Source: Arthrobacter sp. M4
Lineage (GTDB): Bacteria > Actinomycetota > Actinomycetes > Actinomycetales > Micrococcaceae
Direction of reading: 5' to 3'
DNA: 64,000 nucleotides
NCBI RefSeq assembly: GCF_020251205.1
Contig: NZ_JAIWYX010000002.1
Coordinates: 124,001-188,000 of the forward strand
Shown: positions 8,428 through 18,170 of the stretch, piece after piece
How the letters are laid out: each line of letters starts with the position of its first letter
Numbering within the stretch: the first letter of the stretch is position 1
Made by a program: the position numbers and the translations under genes
The notes under the pieces: generated by a model
The model's input: the letters and a program-made list of their open reading frames with translations, nothing else
Databases searched by the model: none
What the model was told of the DNA's origin: nothing

Positions 8428-8664
8428 GGGATTCGTGCTCCTGGGTCGGGCGTGAGCGGGTGGCGACTCTATAGACGTTACCTCGATCCGGGGTCGCCGT
8501 GAATGATCCAGGCCCTCTCTGACCGGCGTGCCGGCGCGGGTCTCGCCGCTCCCACTCGACTCGCTATGCGACTCGCTCAGACTCGCCATTCGACTCGTTC
8601 TGTCGATAGACTTGTGACTGATTTATGAGTCGACTGGTTTATGAGTCATCGACGAAAGGGAGTC
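8428..8664. promoter_or_regulatory. Divergent control region with phased GACTCG repeats
   Basis: Between the divergent genes there are four GACTCG hexamers at 8558, 8570, 8580 and 8592, spaced 12, 10 and 12 bases, so they lie on the same face of the helix. A further CGACTC occurs near 8464, and two copies of TTTATGAGTC (the complement of GACTCATAAA) lie just upstream of the topoisomerase gene, one of them inside the palindrome AGTCGACT. The arrangement looks like operator sites for a cooperatively binding regulator or, less likely, iterons of a replication origin. Confidence 0.6.
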
Positions 8665-11085
8665 ATGATGGTTGTCGGGATCCTCACCGAGAAGCCGAGC
8701 GCGGCGCGGCACTTCGCTGCAGCCCTCGGCGGCATGAACGGCACGTACAACGGGGAGCAGTTCGTCATCGCCCACGCCCGGGGGCACCTCTACGAGTTCG
8801 TCGATCCGCACCGGATGGTGGCGGATCCGGACGTGGCAGGGAAGTACCGGACCTGGGACCTGGGCAACCTGCCCTGGGACCCTCAGCAGCTGGACTGGAG
8901 CCTGGAGGTGATCAAGAACGCGAGCTCTGTCGCCCAGGACGTGAAGCGGACCCTGGGCAAGTGCGACGAGATCGTGATCGCCACCGACGTCGACCCCACG
9001 GGCGAGGGCGGCATGATCGCGGTCAATGCCTTCCTCGAGTTGGGGCTGAAGCCGGGCAAGTGGTCGCGCATGTACTTCACTGATGAGGCTCCGGCCTCGC
9101 TGCAGAAGGCCTTCGCCGCGCGCAAGGTCATTCCGTCGCTCCTGGACTTCGACGAGTACCGCAAGGCGCGCTACCGCTCACAGTTCGACCTGCTCTCGAT
9201 GCAGTTCACCCGCATCGCCACGAACATGGCCCGCCAGTCCGGGCAGGACACGGTGCTGCGCCAGGGCCGGCTGAAGTCGGCGATGGTCAAGCTCGTCGGC
9301 GACCAGCTGAAGGCGTACAACGACTACGTCAAGAAGCCGTTCTTCCAGAACCGGTTCCGTGACGAGAACGACGTGATGTACACGAACCCGGAGGAGCCGC
9401 GGTTCGACCAGAAGGACCAGGTGCCGAACCAGTACGGCCCCTCCCCCGTCGTGCTCGACGGCAAGGCGACGAAACAGACCCCGCCACCGAAGCTGCTGGA
9501 CCTGGCAGCACTCTCGTCCATCCTGGTCGGCAAGGGAATCAAGGCCCAGCTGGTGCTCTCGACCTATCAGTCCATGTACGAGGCCCAGGTCGTGAGCTAC
9601 CCGCGCACCGAGGACAAGACGATCACGCCTGAGCAGTTCAACGAGCTTGCGCCTCTGGTGGACAAGATTGCCGGGGTCGTGGGTGTGGACGTGAAGCTCC
9701 TGACGCACCGCCAGCCGCGCAAGACGCACGTCAAGCCCCAGGGCGCGCACGGTGCGAACCGGCCGGGCCCGAAGGTGCCCGCTTCACTGGACGAAGTCGA
9801 GCAGCGCTTCGGCAAGGCCGGCCGCCTGATCTACGAGACGCTGGGCAAGAACTACCTGGCGATGATCGCCGAGGACTACATCTATGAGCAGCAGAAGGGC
9901 CACGTCAAGGACTACCCGGACTTCGTGGGCATCGCCAACGTCCCGCTGTCGGCGGGCTGGAAGGCGGTGTTCGATCCGGACGCCGGCGACGACAGCGCAG
10001 AGGGCGACGAGAACGAATCGGCCAAGGGCCTGGGCACCAACGCTGAGCCCTTCGTCTTCGAGGGTGCGAACAAGCGCCCCGAGCACCCGAGCATGAAGTG
10101 GCTGATGAAGCAGCTGGAGAAGCGCGACGTGGGTACGGGTGCCACACGGACTTCGACGTACTCCGAGGTGACCTCGACGAAGACGAAGTACCCGCTGCTG
10201 TTGGAGAAGGGCCGCAAGCTCACCCTCGCCGAGGCCGGGGACATGAGCTGGCGGCTCCTGCCGGGGACCCGGATCGGCGATCTGGCGCTGACCGAGAAGG
10301 TCTATGCCGATATGAAGGAGATTGCCGCGGGCACCGGCCCGAGCGCAGAGGAGCGCCTCGCGGTCGTGGCCGACTGGGTGCGCGAGGACATCGTGACCAT
10401 GCAGAAGAACGCCGCGACGATGCGCTCCGCACTGGGGCTCAAGGAGGAGGCCGTCACCCGGAAGGAGCGGGCGCAGGGCCCCTGGGCCAAGACGGGCAAG
10501 GATGTGGTGTTCGCGCGTGAGTGGGGCGGCCACCGCTTCACCGACGACGAGGTCGCCCGGCTGCTGGCCGGGGAGACGATCGAGTTTTCGGCGAAGAGCA
10601 CCACGGGCAAGGCCTACGAGGTCTTCGGCGAGCTTGACGAGGGCACCTTCAAGGGCCGGAAGTTCGTCGGGTTCAAGAAGCTCGGCTTCGGCCGCCGCGA
10701 CGCCAGCGGCAACGCGCTGCCGCCGGCGTCCTGGTGCCACTACACCTTTACGCCCGAGGAGATCGACCGCCTCATGGCTGGCGAGGGCGTCGAGTCCAGC
10801 GACTTCGTCTCAAAGAAGGGCAACCGCTTCCAGTGCAAGGTCTTCTTCCGCGAGGAGAAGAAGGGTGAGGGTAAGAAGATCGCGCCTGACTTCGAGGCCT
10901 CCTTGGACTCCCCGCCGAAGAGTTGGTGCGGGGTTGCCTTCACCGACGATCAGCTCGCGGCACTGGCCGCGGGCAAGACGATCAAGGGTACGGGCTTCAC
11001 CTCGAGCAAGGGAAAGAAGTTCGACGCGACCTTGGCCTGGAAGGACGAGGACGGCAAGAGGAAGCTCGTCCCCTCCTTCGGCTGA
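8665..11085 (+). CDS. topB: DNA topoisomerase III-like (type IA) with repeated C-terminal domain
   Basis: An 806-residue type IA topoisomerase, which relaxes or decatenates single-stranded DNA junctions. The Toprim domain is at the N-terminus (ILTEKPSAARH start; ATDVDPTGEGG around residues 106-116 gives the acidic Mg site). The catalytic tyrosine is Tyr312 in VSYPRTED. After about residue 600 come three similar repeats of 55-65 residues, each with an FTDDEVARLLAGE-like start, instead of a zinc-ribbon tail. AAAGGGAG precedes the ATG at 8665; an ATG at 8641 is a weaker choice. Topoisomerase III genes are common on conjugative elements, where they probably help process or re-circularise transferred DNA. 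The gene stands alone between the GACTCG array and a terminator. Confidence 0.88.
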   Translation: MMVVGILTEKPSAARHFAAALGGMNGTYNGEQFVIAHARGHLYEFVDPHRMVADPDVAGKYRTWDLGNLPWDPQQLDWSLEVIKNASSVAQDVKRTLGKCDEIVIATDVDPTGEGGMIAVNAFLELGLKPGKWSRMYFTDEAPASLQKAFAARKVIPSLLDFDEYRKARYRSQFDLLSMQFTRIATNMARQSGQDTVLRQGRLKSAMVKLVGDQLKAYNDYVKKPFFQNRFRDENDVMYTNPEEPRFDQKDQVPNQYGPSPVVLDGKATKQTPPPKLLDLAALSSILVGKGIKAQLVLSTYQSMYEAQVVSYPRTEDKTITPEQFNELAPLVDKIAGVVGVDVKLLTHRQPRKTHVKPQGAHGANRPGPKVPASLDEVEQRFGKAGRLIYETLGKNYLAMIAEDYIYEQQKGHVKDYPDFVGIANVPLSAGWKAVFDPDAGDDSAEGDENESAKGLGTNAEPFVFEGANKRPEHPSMKWLMKQLEKRDVGTGATRTSTYSEVTSTKTKYPLLLEKGRKLTLAEAGDMSWRLLPGTRIGDLALTEKVYADMKEIAAGTGPSAEERLAVVADWVREDIVTMQKNAATMRSALGLKEEAVTRKERAQGPWAKTGKDVVFAREWGGHRFTDDEVARLLAGETIEFSAKSTTGKAYEVFGELDEGTFKGRKFVGFKKLGFGRRDASGNALPPASWCHYTFTPEEIDRLMAGEGVESSDFVSKKGNRFQCKVFFREEKKGEGKKIAPDFEASLDSPPKSWCGVAFTDDQLAALAAGKTIKGTGFTSSKGKKFDATLAWKDEDGKRKLVPSFG

Positions 11086-11164
11086 GGTTGCGCAGACTCG
11101 TTCCTGAATGATTATTCGGAGGTCAGTCCGATAGACTGCCCGTCCACGTACATCAGCACGCCAC

Positions 11165-11220
11165 GGCACCGCCCGACGGCATCGGATGGCACGTCCGAGT
11201 CCGTTGGGCGGTGCCATTCT
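11165..11220 (+). terminator. Probable terminator after topB
   Basis: GGCACCGCCC at 11165-11174 pairs perfectly with 11206-11215 across a 31-base loop that can itself fold, followed by ATTCTTG. The T-run is weak, so efficiency is uncertain. The remaining part of the 11086-11338 gap holds a GACTCG at 11095, a GATAG/CTATC dyad near 11239 and presumably the promoter of the secretion operon. Confidence 0.55.
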
Positions 11221-11338
11221 TGCGTCAGTCACGCTCGATTCGATAGGTCTATCTAAGGTAGAGTAGTCATGTATCCCTCGTCTATGAGGGCATTCGGACA
11301 GGCGCAGACAAATCAGTGGTGGCAGCAGGGAGAGATTC

Positions 11339-12238
11339 ATGGCGAAGATGTCGTACAAGGTGCCGACGAGCCTCAACAGGTCGTTCCTCGACCACGAGAT
11401 CACGCTCAGCAAGGGCGGCTGGGCGGCCAAGGCCTCCCCCATCAAGCAGCTGTTCTTCTTCGGCGGGGGCGCGCTGGCGCTGCTGTGGGCGGTGACGCAG
11501 ACCTTCGTGGCGAGCTCGGGTCCGGTGTTCATCACGCTCTTCGTCATCTGGGGCCTGGCACTGATCGTCTACTTCGGCGGCATGACCAAGACCAAGGAGC
11601 TGCGGGCGATGAACGTGCCCGCCCTGCTGGCGTACGCCCCGCCCCGGGCACGAAACGTCTTCACCCGCCGCAGCTCGGACCCGAGCGACTTCTACGCGAT
11701 CGTCGGCATCGACGGCATCGAGGAGGACGGCCGGATCCACTTCTCCGACGGCGGTGAGGGGCAGGTCTACCTGGTCGTCGGCTCAGCGTCATACCTGCTC
11801 TTCGACGAGGACCGCATCGGCATCCTGGACCGGGTCGACGCCTTCTGGCGCAAGATCGACACGAACTGCGAGTGGTCCTTCGTCACCACGAAGGAGCCGC
11901 AGCGGATTTACCACCAGGTGGCCGAGCTCGAGCACCGCAACCACGCCCTCGAGGTCCGCGACCCTGACCTGATCGAGCTGCAGAACGAGCAGTATGACAT
12001 CCTCACGCAGCACGTCGGTGGCAAGTTCACCTCGATCCACCAGTACCTGCTGCTCAAGGGCAAGAGCGCTGACGCTCTGCGCCGCGCGCACATGGTGCTG
12101 CAGTCCGAGGTCGAGGGGTCCGCGCTGATGATCAAGGAGGCTACGGTCCTCGACCGCGAGGAGACCGAGCCGATGCTGCGGGTCTTCTACCAGGGCATCG
12201 AGGACGACCTGCACTCTCTCAAGGCCTCACTGAACTGA
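11339..12238 (+). CDS. VirB3/PrgI-like membrane component of a type IV secretion system
   Basis: A 299-residue protein, first gene of the secretion operon. Residues about 1-35 are basic and cytoplasmic (YKVPTSLNRSFLDHE), then two adjacent hydrophobic segments (FFFGGGALALLWAVTQTFVA; SGPVFITLFVIWGLALIVYF) form a hairpin, as in VirB3/PrgI-type proteins. The remaining 200 residues are soluble, charged and helical, which is long for that family and recalls actinobacterial SCO6880-type proteins. It would sit in the inner membrane next to the VirB4-like protein encoded downstream. Assignment rests on architecture and gene order. Confidence 0.6.
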   Translation: MAKMSYKVPTSLNRSFLDHEITLSKGGWAAKASPIKQLFFFGGGALALLWAVTQTFVASSGPVFITLFVIWGLALIVYFGGMTKTKELRAMNVPALLAYAPPRARNVFTRRSSDPSDFYAIVGIDGIEEDGRIHFSDGGEGQVYLVVGSASYLLFDEDRIGILDRVDAFWRKIDTNCEWSFVTTKEPQRIYHQVAELEHRNHALEVRDPDLIELQNEQYDILTQHVGGKFTSIHQYLLLKGKSADALRRAHMVLQSEVEGSALMIKEATVLDREETEPMLRVFYQGIEDDLHSLKASLN

Positions 12239-12279
12239 CCGGGCCGAGCTGGACGAACAAAGGAAGGACGAAGGGTGAC

Positions 12280-14565
12280 ATGGCGCTGATGACGAAGGCC
12301 CGCGCGCAGCTGGGCATTCCGGGGAAGAAGCCCCGGGGCGGGGACGCGACGGCCGTGCCGGGCGTGGATGAACTGGAGGCCGCTCTCGACGGCGATCCCG
12401 GCACGGGTGGGACGGCGGAGCCGTCCGAGGTGACCGCGTCGGCGGTCACCGCTGAGCCGGCCGAGGTGGCCGAGCCGAAGAAGAACTGGTGGCAGCGCCG
12501 CCAGGAGATGAAGAAGCTGGAGGGGCGGTTCGACTCGTATCCGCACCTGCTGGCGCTCAAGCCTCGGGAGAAGTACGTCTTCCGCTCCGACTACTTCGAG
12601 GTCGACGGTTTGGTAGCGTGCGTGCTCGCGTTCTTCCACGACGACGCCGCGCACGACAACTTCGCCGCGTTCTGGGGCATCGACCGGATCCCGGACGGGC
12701 TCGACGAGCGCGTCACCGCGGTCGTCCTGGAGCAGGTGCGCCGGATGGACGAGAAGTGGGTGGATTCGTTCACCAAGCAGTCGGAGAAGCTCGACCGCCT
12801 TGACGCGAACGAGCAGGAGGAGACCGGCACGACCTCCTCCAAGCGCAAGGCCGCCAAGATCTCCTCCGACCTGGAGGTCACCATCGGCGAGATCCAGGAC
12901 GGCGCGAGCTACCTGTCGGTGCACAACCGCCTGTTTCTCAAGGCTCCGGACCTGGAGACGCTGGACGACTCGGTCGACCGCGTCACGCGCCTGTACATCG
13001 ACCGCTTCGGCACGCTGAAGGCTGCGGCGTACGCCGGCGAGCAGCGCCAGGAACTCTCGGGCCTGTTCAAGAACAACGAGAAGAAGCGCGGCAAGGGCTT
13101 TCACTTCACCTCGACCGAGCTCGCGGGTTCGTACTCGCTGGTGACTAACGGCCTGAACGACAGGGGCGGCGAGTACGTCGGCTACATGGTCGGCGACGTC
13201 AACAACTCGGCCGTACTCATGGACGTGAACCGGTACGAGCACCACGTTGTCGTGGCAGACGCGACCCTGAGCGAGTACCTGGATCGCCAGCGTGTGTCGA
13301 ACATGTGGTGCTCGAAGATCTCGCAGGCCTGCATGCTCGGCAACGGCTCGGTGGTCCACCTCGTGCTGGACGGGGCGGACCTGGACAAGCTGGGCCCGAA
13401 CTTCGAGCGGCTGACCTCGCGCGTGGACCTGAACCGCGGTGACGTCAATCCCTTCGAGCTGTTCGGCGACGAGGACGACGAACTGACGGTCTTCGCCGCG
13501 CAGATGGAGAAGCTCAAGCTGATGTTTGAGCAGCTCTACGAGACCACGGACGGGGCAATCGGCTCGATCATCCGCTCCGCGCTGGAGGACACGGCGACCG
13601 ACTTCTACGTCGAGCAGGGCATGTGGCGGCATAACGCCAAGGACCAGCGGCACCGCCTGCGCGTGGTCAACATCCCGCACCAGCAGGTGCCGCGGCTGCA
13701 GATGTTCGTCTCGTACCTCGACACCGCGCACAAGGCCCTGCTGAACTCAAGCAAGACCGACCCCGACCAGCTGCGCGCGTACAACGTGCTGCGCGGCATC
13801 GCGAACACGATGCTCAGCACGAACGGCGACCTGTTCAACAACCACACGGCATCGGCCGTGGACGGGGTCCGGGATGCCCGGCGCGTGGTCTACGACTTCT
13901 CGCGGCTGATGCGCCGCGGCAAGGGCGTGGCCATGGCCCAGCTGGTCAACATCGTCGGCTTCGCCGTCGGCAAGCTCGGGCTCGGGGACACCGTGGTGAT
14001 CCACGGCACCGAGCAGATTGACGACCGCGTCAAGAAGTACCTGCGCGACCAGTTCGACCACATGCACGAGCGCGGCGGCCGCGTGGTCTACAGCTACAAC
14101 GACGTCGACAAGATGCTCGCGGACTCGGACTTCAACAAGTTCGACGCCGCGGACTACACGCTCTTCGGGCCGATGCGCGACCGCACGGTGGCGGAGTACC
14201 AGAAGCAGCTGCACCAGCAGATCCCGCCGGACCTCGCCCAGCTCATCACGACCAAGGGCGAGAACCTTACCTACCTGCGCCGGGACGTGTCGAACGTGGT
14301 CTTCCACCTCGACCTCGCGCTGGGGATCAACCCCTTCCGCGAGGCCCAGCGCAGGCAGGTTCGCCTGGAGGCCGCCAAGGCCGACGAGGCGGCCCGGATG
14401 GACCAGCTGATGAAGGACAAGCCGGCACCCGGCGCGAAGCTCACCAGCGCCCGCCAGAGCGTCGAGTCCGAGGAGGACCGCTCTGAGGACCAGGTGGGGC
14501 GGGCCGACCGCAGGAAGGCCATGAAGAAGGCCGGGACCGCCCCGCGGAAGCTGGGCAAGTCATGA
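12280..14565 (+). CDS. VirB4-like protein lacking recognisable Walker motifs
   Basis: A 761-residue soluble protein. After a disordered first 65 residues, its layout follows VirB4/TraC ATPases: an N-terminal domain with SYLSVHNRLFLKAP, then a strand-loop-helix (HHVVVADATLSEYLDRQR) where the P-loop should be, then an NPFELF segment, then YDFSRLMRRG, then VVIHGTEQID where Walker B is expected. Residues 326-333 read ADATLSEY instead of GxxxxGK(S/T), and the DE pair is absent near residue 574. The fold may be kept while ATP hydrolysis is lost. It lies between the VirB3-like and VirB6-like genes, as VirB4 usually does. The family call is inference from layout; an unrelated structural protein is possible. 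Confidence 0.55.
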   Translation: MALMTKARAQLGIPGKKPRGGDATAVPGVDELEAALDGDPGTGGTAEPSEVTASAVTAEPAEVAEPKKNWWQRRQEMKKLEGRFDSYPHLLALKPREKYVFRSDYFEVDGLVACVLAFFHDDAAHDNFAAFWGIDRIPDGLDERVTAVVLEQVRRMDEKWVDSFTKQSEKLDRLDANEQEETGTTSSKRKAAKISSDLEVTIGEIQDGASYLSVHNRLFLKAPDLETLDDSVDRVTRLYIDRFGTLKAAAYAGEQRQELSGLFKNNEKKRGKGFHFTSTELAGSYSLVTNGLNDRGGEYVGYMVGDVNNSAVLMDVNRYEHHVVVADATLSEYLDRQRVSNMWCSKISQACMLGNGSVVHLVLDGADLDKLGPNFERLTSRVDLNRGDVNPFELFGDEDDELTVFAAQMEKLKLMFEQLYETTDGAIGSIIRSALEDTATDFYVEQGMWRHNAKDQRHRLRVVNIPHQQVPRLQMFVSYLDTAHKALLNSSKTDPDQLRAYNVLRGIANTMLSTNGDLFNNHTASAVDGVRDARRVVYDFSRLMRRGKGVAMAQLVNIVGFAVGKLGLGDTVVIHGTEQIDDRVKKYLRDQFDHMHERGGRVVYSYNDVDKMLADSDFNKFDAADYTLFGPMRDRTVAEYQKQLHQQIPPDLAQLITTKGENLTYLRRDVSNVVFHLDLALGINPFREAQRRQVRLEAAKADEAARMDQLMKDKPAPGAKLTSARQSVESEEDRSEDQVGRADRRKAMKKAGTAPRKLGKS

Positions 14566-14600
14566 CGGCCATCACGGACACGACAGACAGGAAGGGAAAG

Positions 14601-17600
14601 ATGAACGGGACCATCACGCTCGCGGCGCGGGCTCGGGCCGCGGCGACTGCCCGGGGCGGGCTGGTGCGCGTCCTGGCTCTGTCGCTGCTCGTGGCACTGG
14701 TTGTGCCGCTGCTGATGACGGTGTTCGCGCCGTCGGCGCACGCTGCCGACGACGAGGACCGCGACAATTACTCGCTGTACCAGCTGGCGTCGAATGCCTC
14801 GACGTACTTCAGTCAGGAGAACTCCCCCGAAGGCAAGGACAAGCCTGAGGATCGGATGAACGAGGACTGGCGGGCGATCACCGCCGACCCGGCGACGGGC
14901 GGCGACATGCTCGGCTACGCCGACTCCGAATTCAGCCTCTTCAATGTAGTCGGCTGGCTCTTCGCCGAGGCGACGGGCTCCACGCAGACCATCGGGTACG
15001 ACACGCTGAATGCGACAGTCAGCGGCAGCGGCAAGAACGTCTACTCCGGCATGGTGGACTACGCCCACTTCGGCGCGGCCAACGCCGACCTCGGCCTGGA
15101 CACGATGTCCTCGGGCATCGGTGGACAGATCCTGTCGCTCATCGGCGGCGGCGCGATCTGGCTGCTCTACGCGATGGCGCTGGCCGTGGGCACGCTGTTC
15201 TATCTCATCATCCAGCTGCTGAAGGTGCTGAACCCGTTCATGTGGTTCTACCAGGCGGTCGCAGGCGTCGCGGACTCCGGCGGCAATACGAACAGCGCGC
15301 ACCAGCAGGACCTCGCCGACGGGATGACCGGTGGCCAGGCCGGCGGCGGTGCCCTGGCGGGCCTGCAGCACTGGATCGCAAGCTGGTACGGCCTGCTGCA
15401 GTCCATCGCCTGGGAGGCGCTGGTCCCGCTCTTCATCGGGTTTCTGATTATTGGCCTGGTGCTGTTCAAGAAGATGGACCGCGGCTCGGCGATCAAGAAG
15501 CTCGTCGTGCGCGTCGTCTTCATTGGCGTGGGCCTTCCGCTGATGGGTTCGATGTACACCGGCGTCCTGGACAAGTTCGATGACTCGCTGCTGGGCCAGC
15601 ACGCCGGCCCGACCCGTGTGGTGCTCTCCACGTACGTGGACTTCGAAGCCTGGATGATGAACGACCGTCTCGGCGTTCCCGATGAGGCCGTTATCGCCTG
15701 GGACAACGGCCAGGCAAGCAACAACGCGATGATGTCGGTGCGCACGACGGCACTGGCGATCAACAAGCAGGCGCACGGTTCGACCTTCCGCGACATCAGC
15801 GTGGGCCCCGGTGCGACCAATGCCGAGACGGCCTGGAAGAACAGCCTGGTGGGCATGGAGGGCAGCCCGGCGGGTGACTTCAACGCCGCGGGCGAGACCT
15901 TCGGCATGCTCAACAGCTACATCTCGGGCCAGATTACATCGGCGTCGGACTTCGAGTCGGGCATCAAGAGCGCGATTACCAACCTGCCGGTCAACAGCGA
16001 CGTGAAGAAGGAGTGGTTCATCGACAAGAAGTCCTACGGTGACAGCGACAACTTCGGCGGGCACGGCGAGTCGGACTACATCCCGACCAACCACCCGGTG
16101 CTGGCGGCCGGCGGCAAGGGCCTGACCTCCTCGAACCCGGGCGGGAACACGACGAGCTTCTCGACCCAGGGCACCAAGCACGGCTGCGGATTCTCAGTCT
16201 GGGCGGACAACGCCCCGGTCTCCTGCAACATGTCGGCGCTGTCGGCGTACAACTACCTGAACACCGGCTTCGGCCCCGACTCGATGACGATGTATAGCTC
16301 GAACAACGTCACCAGCGGCCTGACCCGCGAGGACCACATGGCGGTCAGCCAGGTCGGCACGGGCCCGGCGAAGTTCATGTACTGGCAGAACGCCGGCGTC
16401 GTGTTGGGCAGCATGGTCTTGCTCGGCTTCTGGTACGCCATCGGCATGCTGGTGGGCGCGGTCAAGCGCACCTTCAGCCTCGTGGCCGCGGTGCCGTTCG
16501 CCACGCTGGGCGCGATCGCCGCGATCAGCAAGGTGATCGTCTACTCCGTCGCACTGATCCTCGAGGTGCTGGTGACGCTGTTCATCTACCAGTTCGTCTC
16601 GGAGCTGCTGATCTCCATCCCGGACATCATCTCCGGACCGGTGTCGGCCTGGATGTCCCAGGACGGCCTGTGGGGCTCAGGCATGCTCGGCGGGATCATC
16701 GTAGTCATCCTGACCCTGATCTCCTCGCTGCTGATCATCGGCATCACCTTGGCGCTCCTGCGGGTGCGCAAGGTCGTGCTGCAGGCGATGGACGAGGTGT
16801 TCACCAAGCTCGTGGACAAGTTCCTCGAGACCAACACCGCACCGAAGCCGGACAAGAGCGGCATGCTTCCCGCGCTGGCTGCGGGAGCCGGGGCCGGAGC
16901 GGGCATGGCCATGGGTAACAAGCTCGCCTCCGGCGTAGGCGGCAAGCTCGGCGGCAGCGGGGCCACGAAGCCCGGCGGCACCCCCGGTGGCGGCAAGGGC
17001 TCGTCGACCAACGCCGGCGGCCTGAACGGTGAGCAGAAGTCGCTTGCTGCCGGGAAGGGTGCACTGGCCCTGGCCGCCGGTCCGAACGACGGTCCGGAAG
17101 CCGGCCCCGACGGCGGCAGCCCCGCCGGTCCCGGTCCGGTTCCCGGCGGTGGTGGTGACAGCGGCGGCCGCGGCCCGTCCGCTGGTGGTCCCGAGGGTCC
17201 CGGCGACAAGGGCGGTCCTCTGCAGCTCACGGGCGGCAAGGCGGGGAGCTCCCGCTCCGACAAGGAGACTGCTCAGACCCTGAGCGGCAAGGGCGGCCTG
17301 TCAAACCTCGGCTACAGCACCGGCCAGGGTCCCTCCTCGCGGGGCGGCCAGGCCATCGGCGGCCAGACGAGCTTCGGGCTCGGCGGCGTGCAGGGTGCTC
17401 CTGGTACCGGGCAGCCGGGCCATGGCCAGGGCCAGGGCCAGGGCCAGAAGCGGGACGGGCTCACGGGCGGCACCGATAGCGGTGCGCACACCAGCCGTGG
17501 CCGCAAGGCGGACGCCGGCCAGTCGGCACCGACGCAGTTCGGCACCGGACAGCAGGCGGCTCCGGCCTCCTCGGGCCAGGGCCCGCGCTTCAGCGCTGGT

Positions 17601-18158
17601 ACCGGCGGGCCCGCGCAGGTGAACCCCGTCGTCGCAGCGGTCCCGGGGATTCCGGACACCCGGGCGACGCGGGCCGCCGAAGGCCAGCAGCCGCAGGCCA
17701 AGGTTGGTTCCGGCTCCCGTGCTGTGCAGGCGGGACCGGGTGTCCCGCAGGCCAGCGGCAGTCAGCGCCGCAGCCCGCAGGCTCCGGCCCAGGCTCCGAC
17801 CGGCCAGGGCAGTGCCCACCGGGCTCCGGTCCAGCCCCGCACCGGCGCTCCGGCGCAGGCGCAGGGCCAGTCCGGTCAGCGTCCGCAGGCCCCGGCTCCT
17901 GCTTCTGCTCCTACCCAGCCCCGTGTCGGTGGCCGGGTTACCGGAGGCGCTCAGGGCAGCCAGGGTGTCCAGCCGACTCCACGCAGCGGACGTCGATCGG
18001 CACCGGCGGCTCAGGCTCCGAAGGCTTCGGCTCCCACCCCGGCTCCGAAGCCGTCGCAGCAGGCTCCGGCCCAGCCGCGACGGACGGCGGATCCGGCTCC
18101 GAAGCGCACGGACGGTCCCGTGTCGCGGAGGAAGCCGGCTGAGGACCCGAAGAACTGA
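14601..18158 (+). CDS. VirB6/TrbL-like polytopic membrane protein with long low-complexity tail
   Basis: About 1,185 residues. The N-terminus is a signal peptide (hydrophobic core ALSLLVALVVPLLMTVF, cleavage after APSAHA). A periplasmic-like region and two groups of membrane segments follow (around 15130-15560 and 16380-16800), separated by a large extracytoplasmic domain with a few cysteines. From about residue 750 the protein is Gly/Gln/Pro/Ala-rich to its basic end. The membrane part fits the VirB6/TrbL pore component. I preferred the ATG at 14601, which has GGAAGGGAAAG upstream; the ATG at 14562 overlaps the previous stop and is also possible. Last gene of the secretion operon before the terminator. 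Confidence 0.65.
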   Translation: MNGTITLAARARAAATARGGLVRVLALSLLVALVVPLLMTVFAPSAHAADDEDRDNYSLYQLASNASTYFSQENSPEGKDKPEDRMNEDWRAITADPATGGDMLGYADSEFSLFNVVGWLFAEATGSTQTIGYDTLNATVSGSGKNVYSGMVDYAHFGAANADLGLDTMSSGIGGQILSLIGGGAIWLLYAMALAVGTLFYLIIQLLKVLNPFMWFYQAVAGVADSGGNTNSAHQQDLADGMTGGQAGGGALAGLQHWIASWYGLLQSIAWEALVPLFIGFLIIGLVLFKKMDRGSAIKKLVVRVVFIGVGLPLMGSMYTGVLDKFDDSLLGQHAGPTRVVLSTYVDFEAWMMNDRLGVPDEAVIAWDNGQASNNAMMSVRTTALAINKQAHGSTFRDISVGPGATNAETAWKNSLVGMEGSPAGDFNAAGETFGMLNSYISGQITSASDFESGIKSAITNLPVNSDVKKEWFIDKKSYGDSDNFGGHGESDYIPTNHPVLAAGGKGLTSSNPGGNTTSFSTQGTKHGCGFSVWADNAPVSCNMSALSAYNYLNTGFGPDSMTMYSSNNVTSGLTREDHMAVSQVGTGPAKFMYWQNAGVVLGSMVLLGFWYAIGMLVGAVKRTFSLVAAVPFATLGAIAAISKVIVYSVALILEVLVTLFIYQFVSELLISIPDIISGPVSAWMSQDGLWGSGMLGGIIVVILTLISSLLIIGITLALLRVRKVVLQAMDEVFTKLVDKFLETNTAPKPDKSGMLPALAAGAGAGAGMAMGNKLASGVGGKLGGSGATKPGGTPGGGKGSSTNAGGLNGEQKSLAAGKGALALAAGPNDGPEAGPDGGSPAGPGPVPGGGGDSGGRGPSAGGPEGPGDKGGPLQLTGGKAGSSRSDKETAQTLSGKGGLSNLGYSTGQGPSSRGGQAIGGQTSFGLGGVQGAPGTGQPGHGQGQGQGQKRDGLTGGTDSGAHTSRGRKADAGQSAPTQFGTGQQAAPASSGQGPRFSAGTGGPAQVNPVVAAVPGIPDTRATRAAEGQQPQAKVGSGSRAVQAGPGVPQASGSQRRSPQAPAQAPTGQGSAHRAPVQPRTGAPAQAQGQSGQRPQAPAPASAPTQPRVGGRVTGGAQGSQGVQPTPRSGRRSAPAAQAPKASAPTPAPKPSQQAPAQPRRTADPAPKRTDGPVSRRKPAEDPKN

Positions 18159-18170
18159 TCGTTGGTGATG

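Noticed and set aside
8558..8597. GACTCG array considered as replication iterons
   Set aside because: The units are only six bases, lie between divergent genes and recur singly upstream of other operons, and no replication initiator gene was seen; an operator is more likely.
14271..16181. Minus-strand frame of 636 codons
   Set aside because: Antisense shadow of the VirB4- and VirB6-like genes, caused by high third-position GC; composition (His/Arg-rich) is not protein-like.
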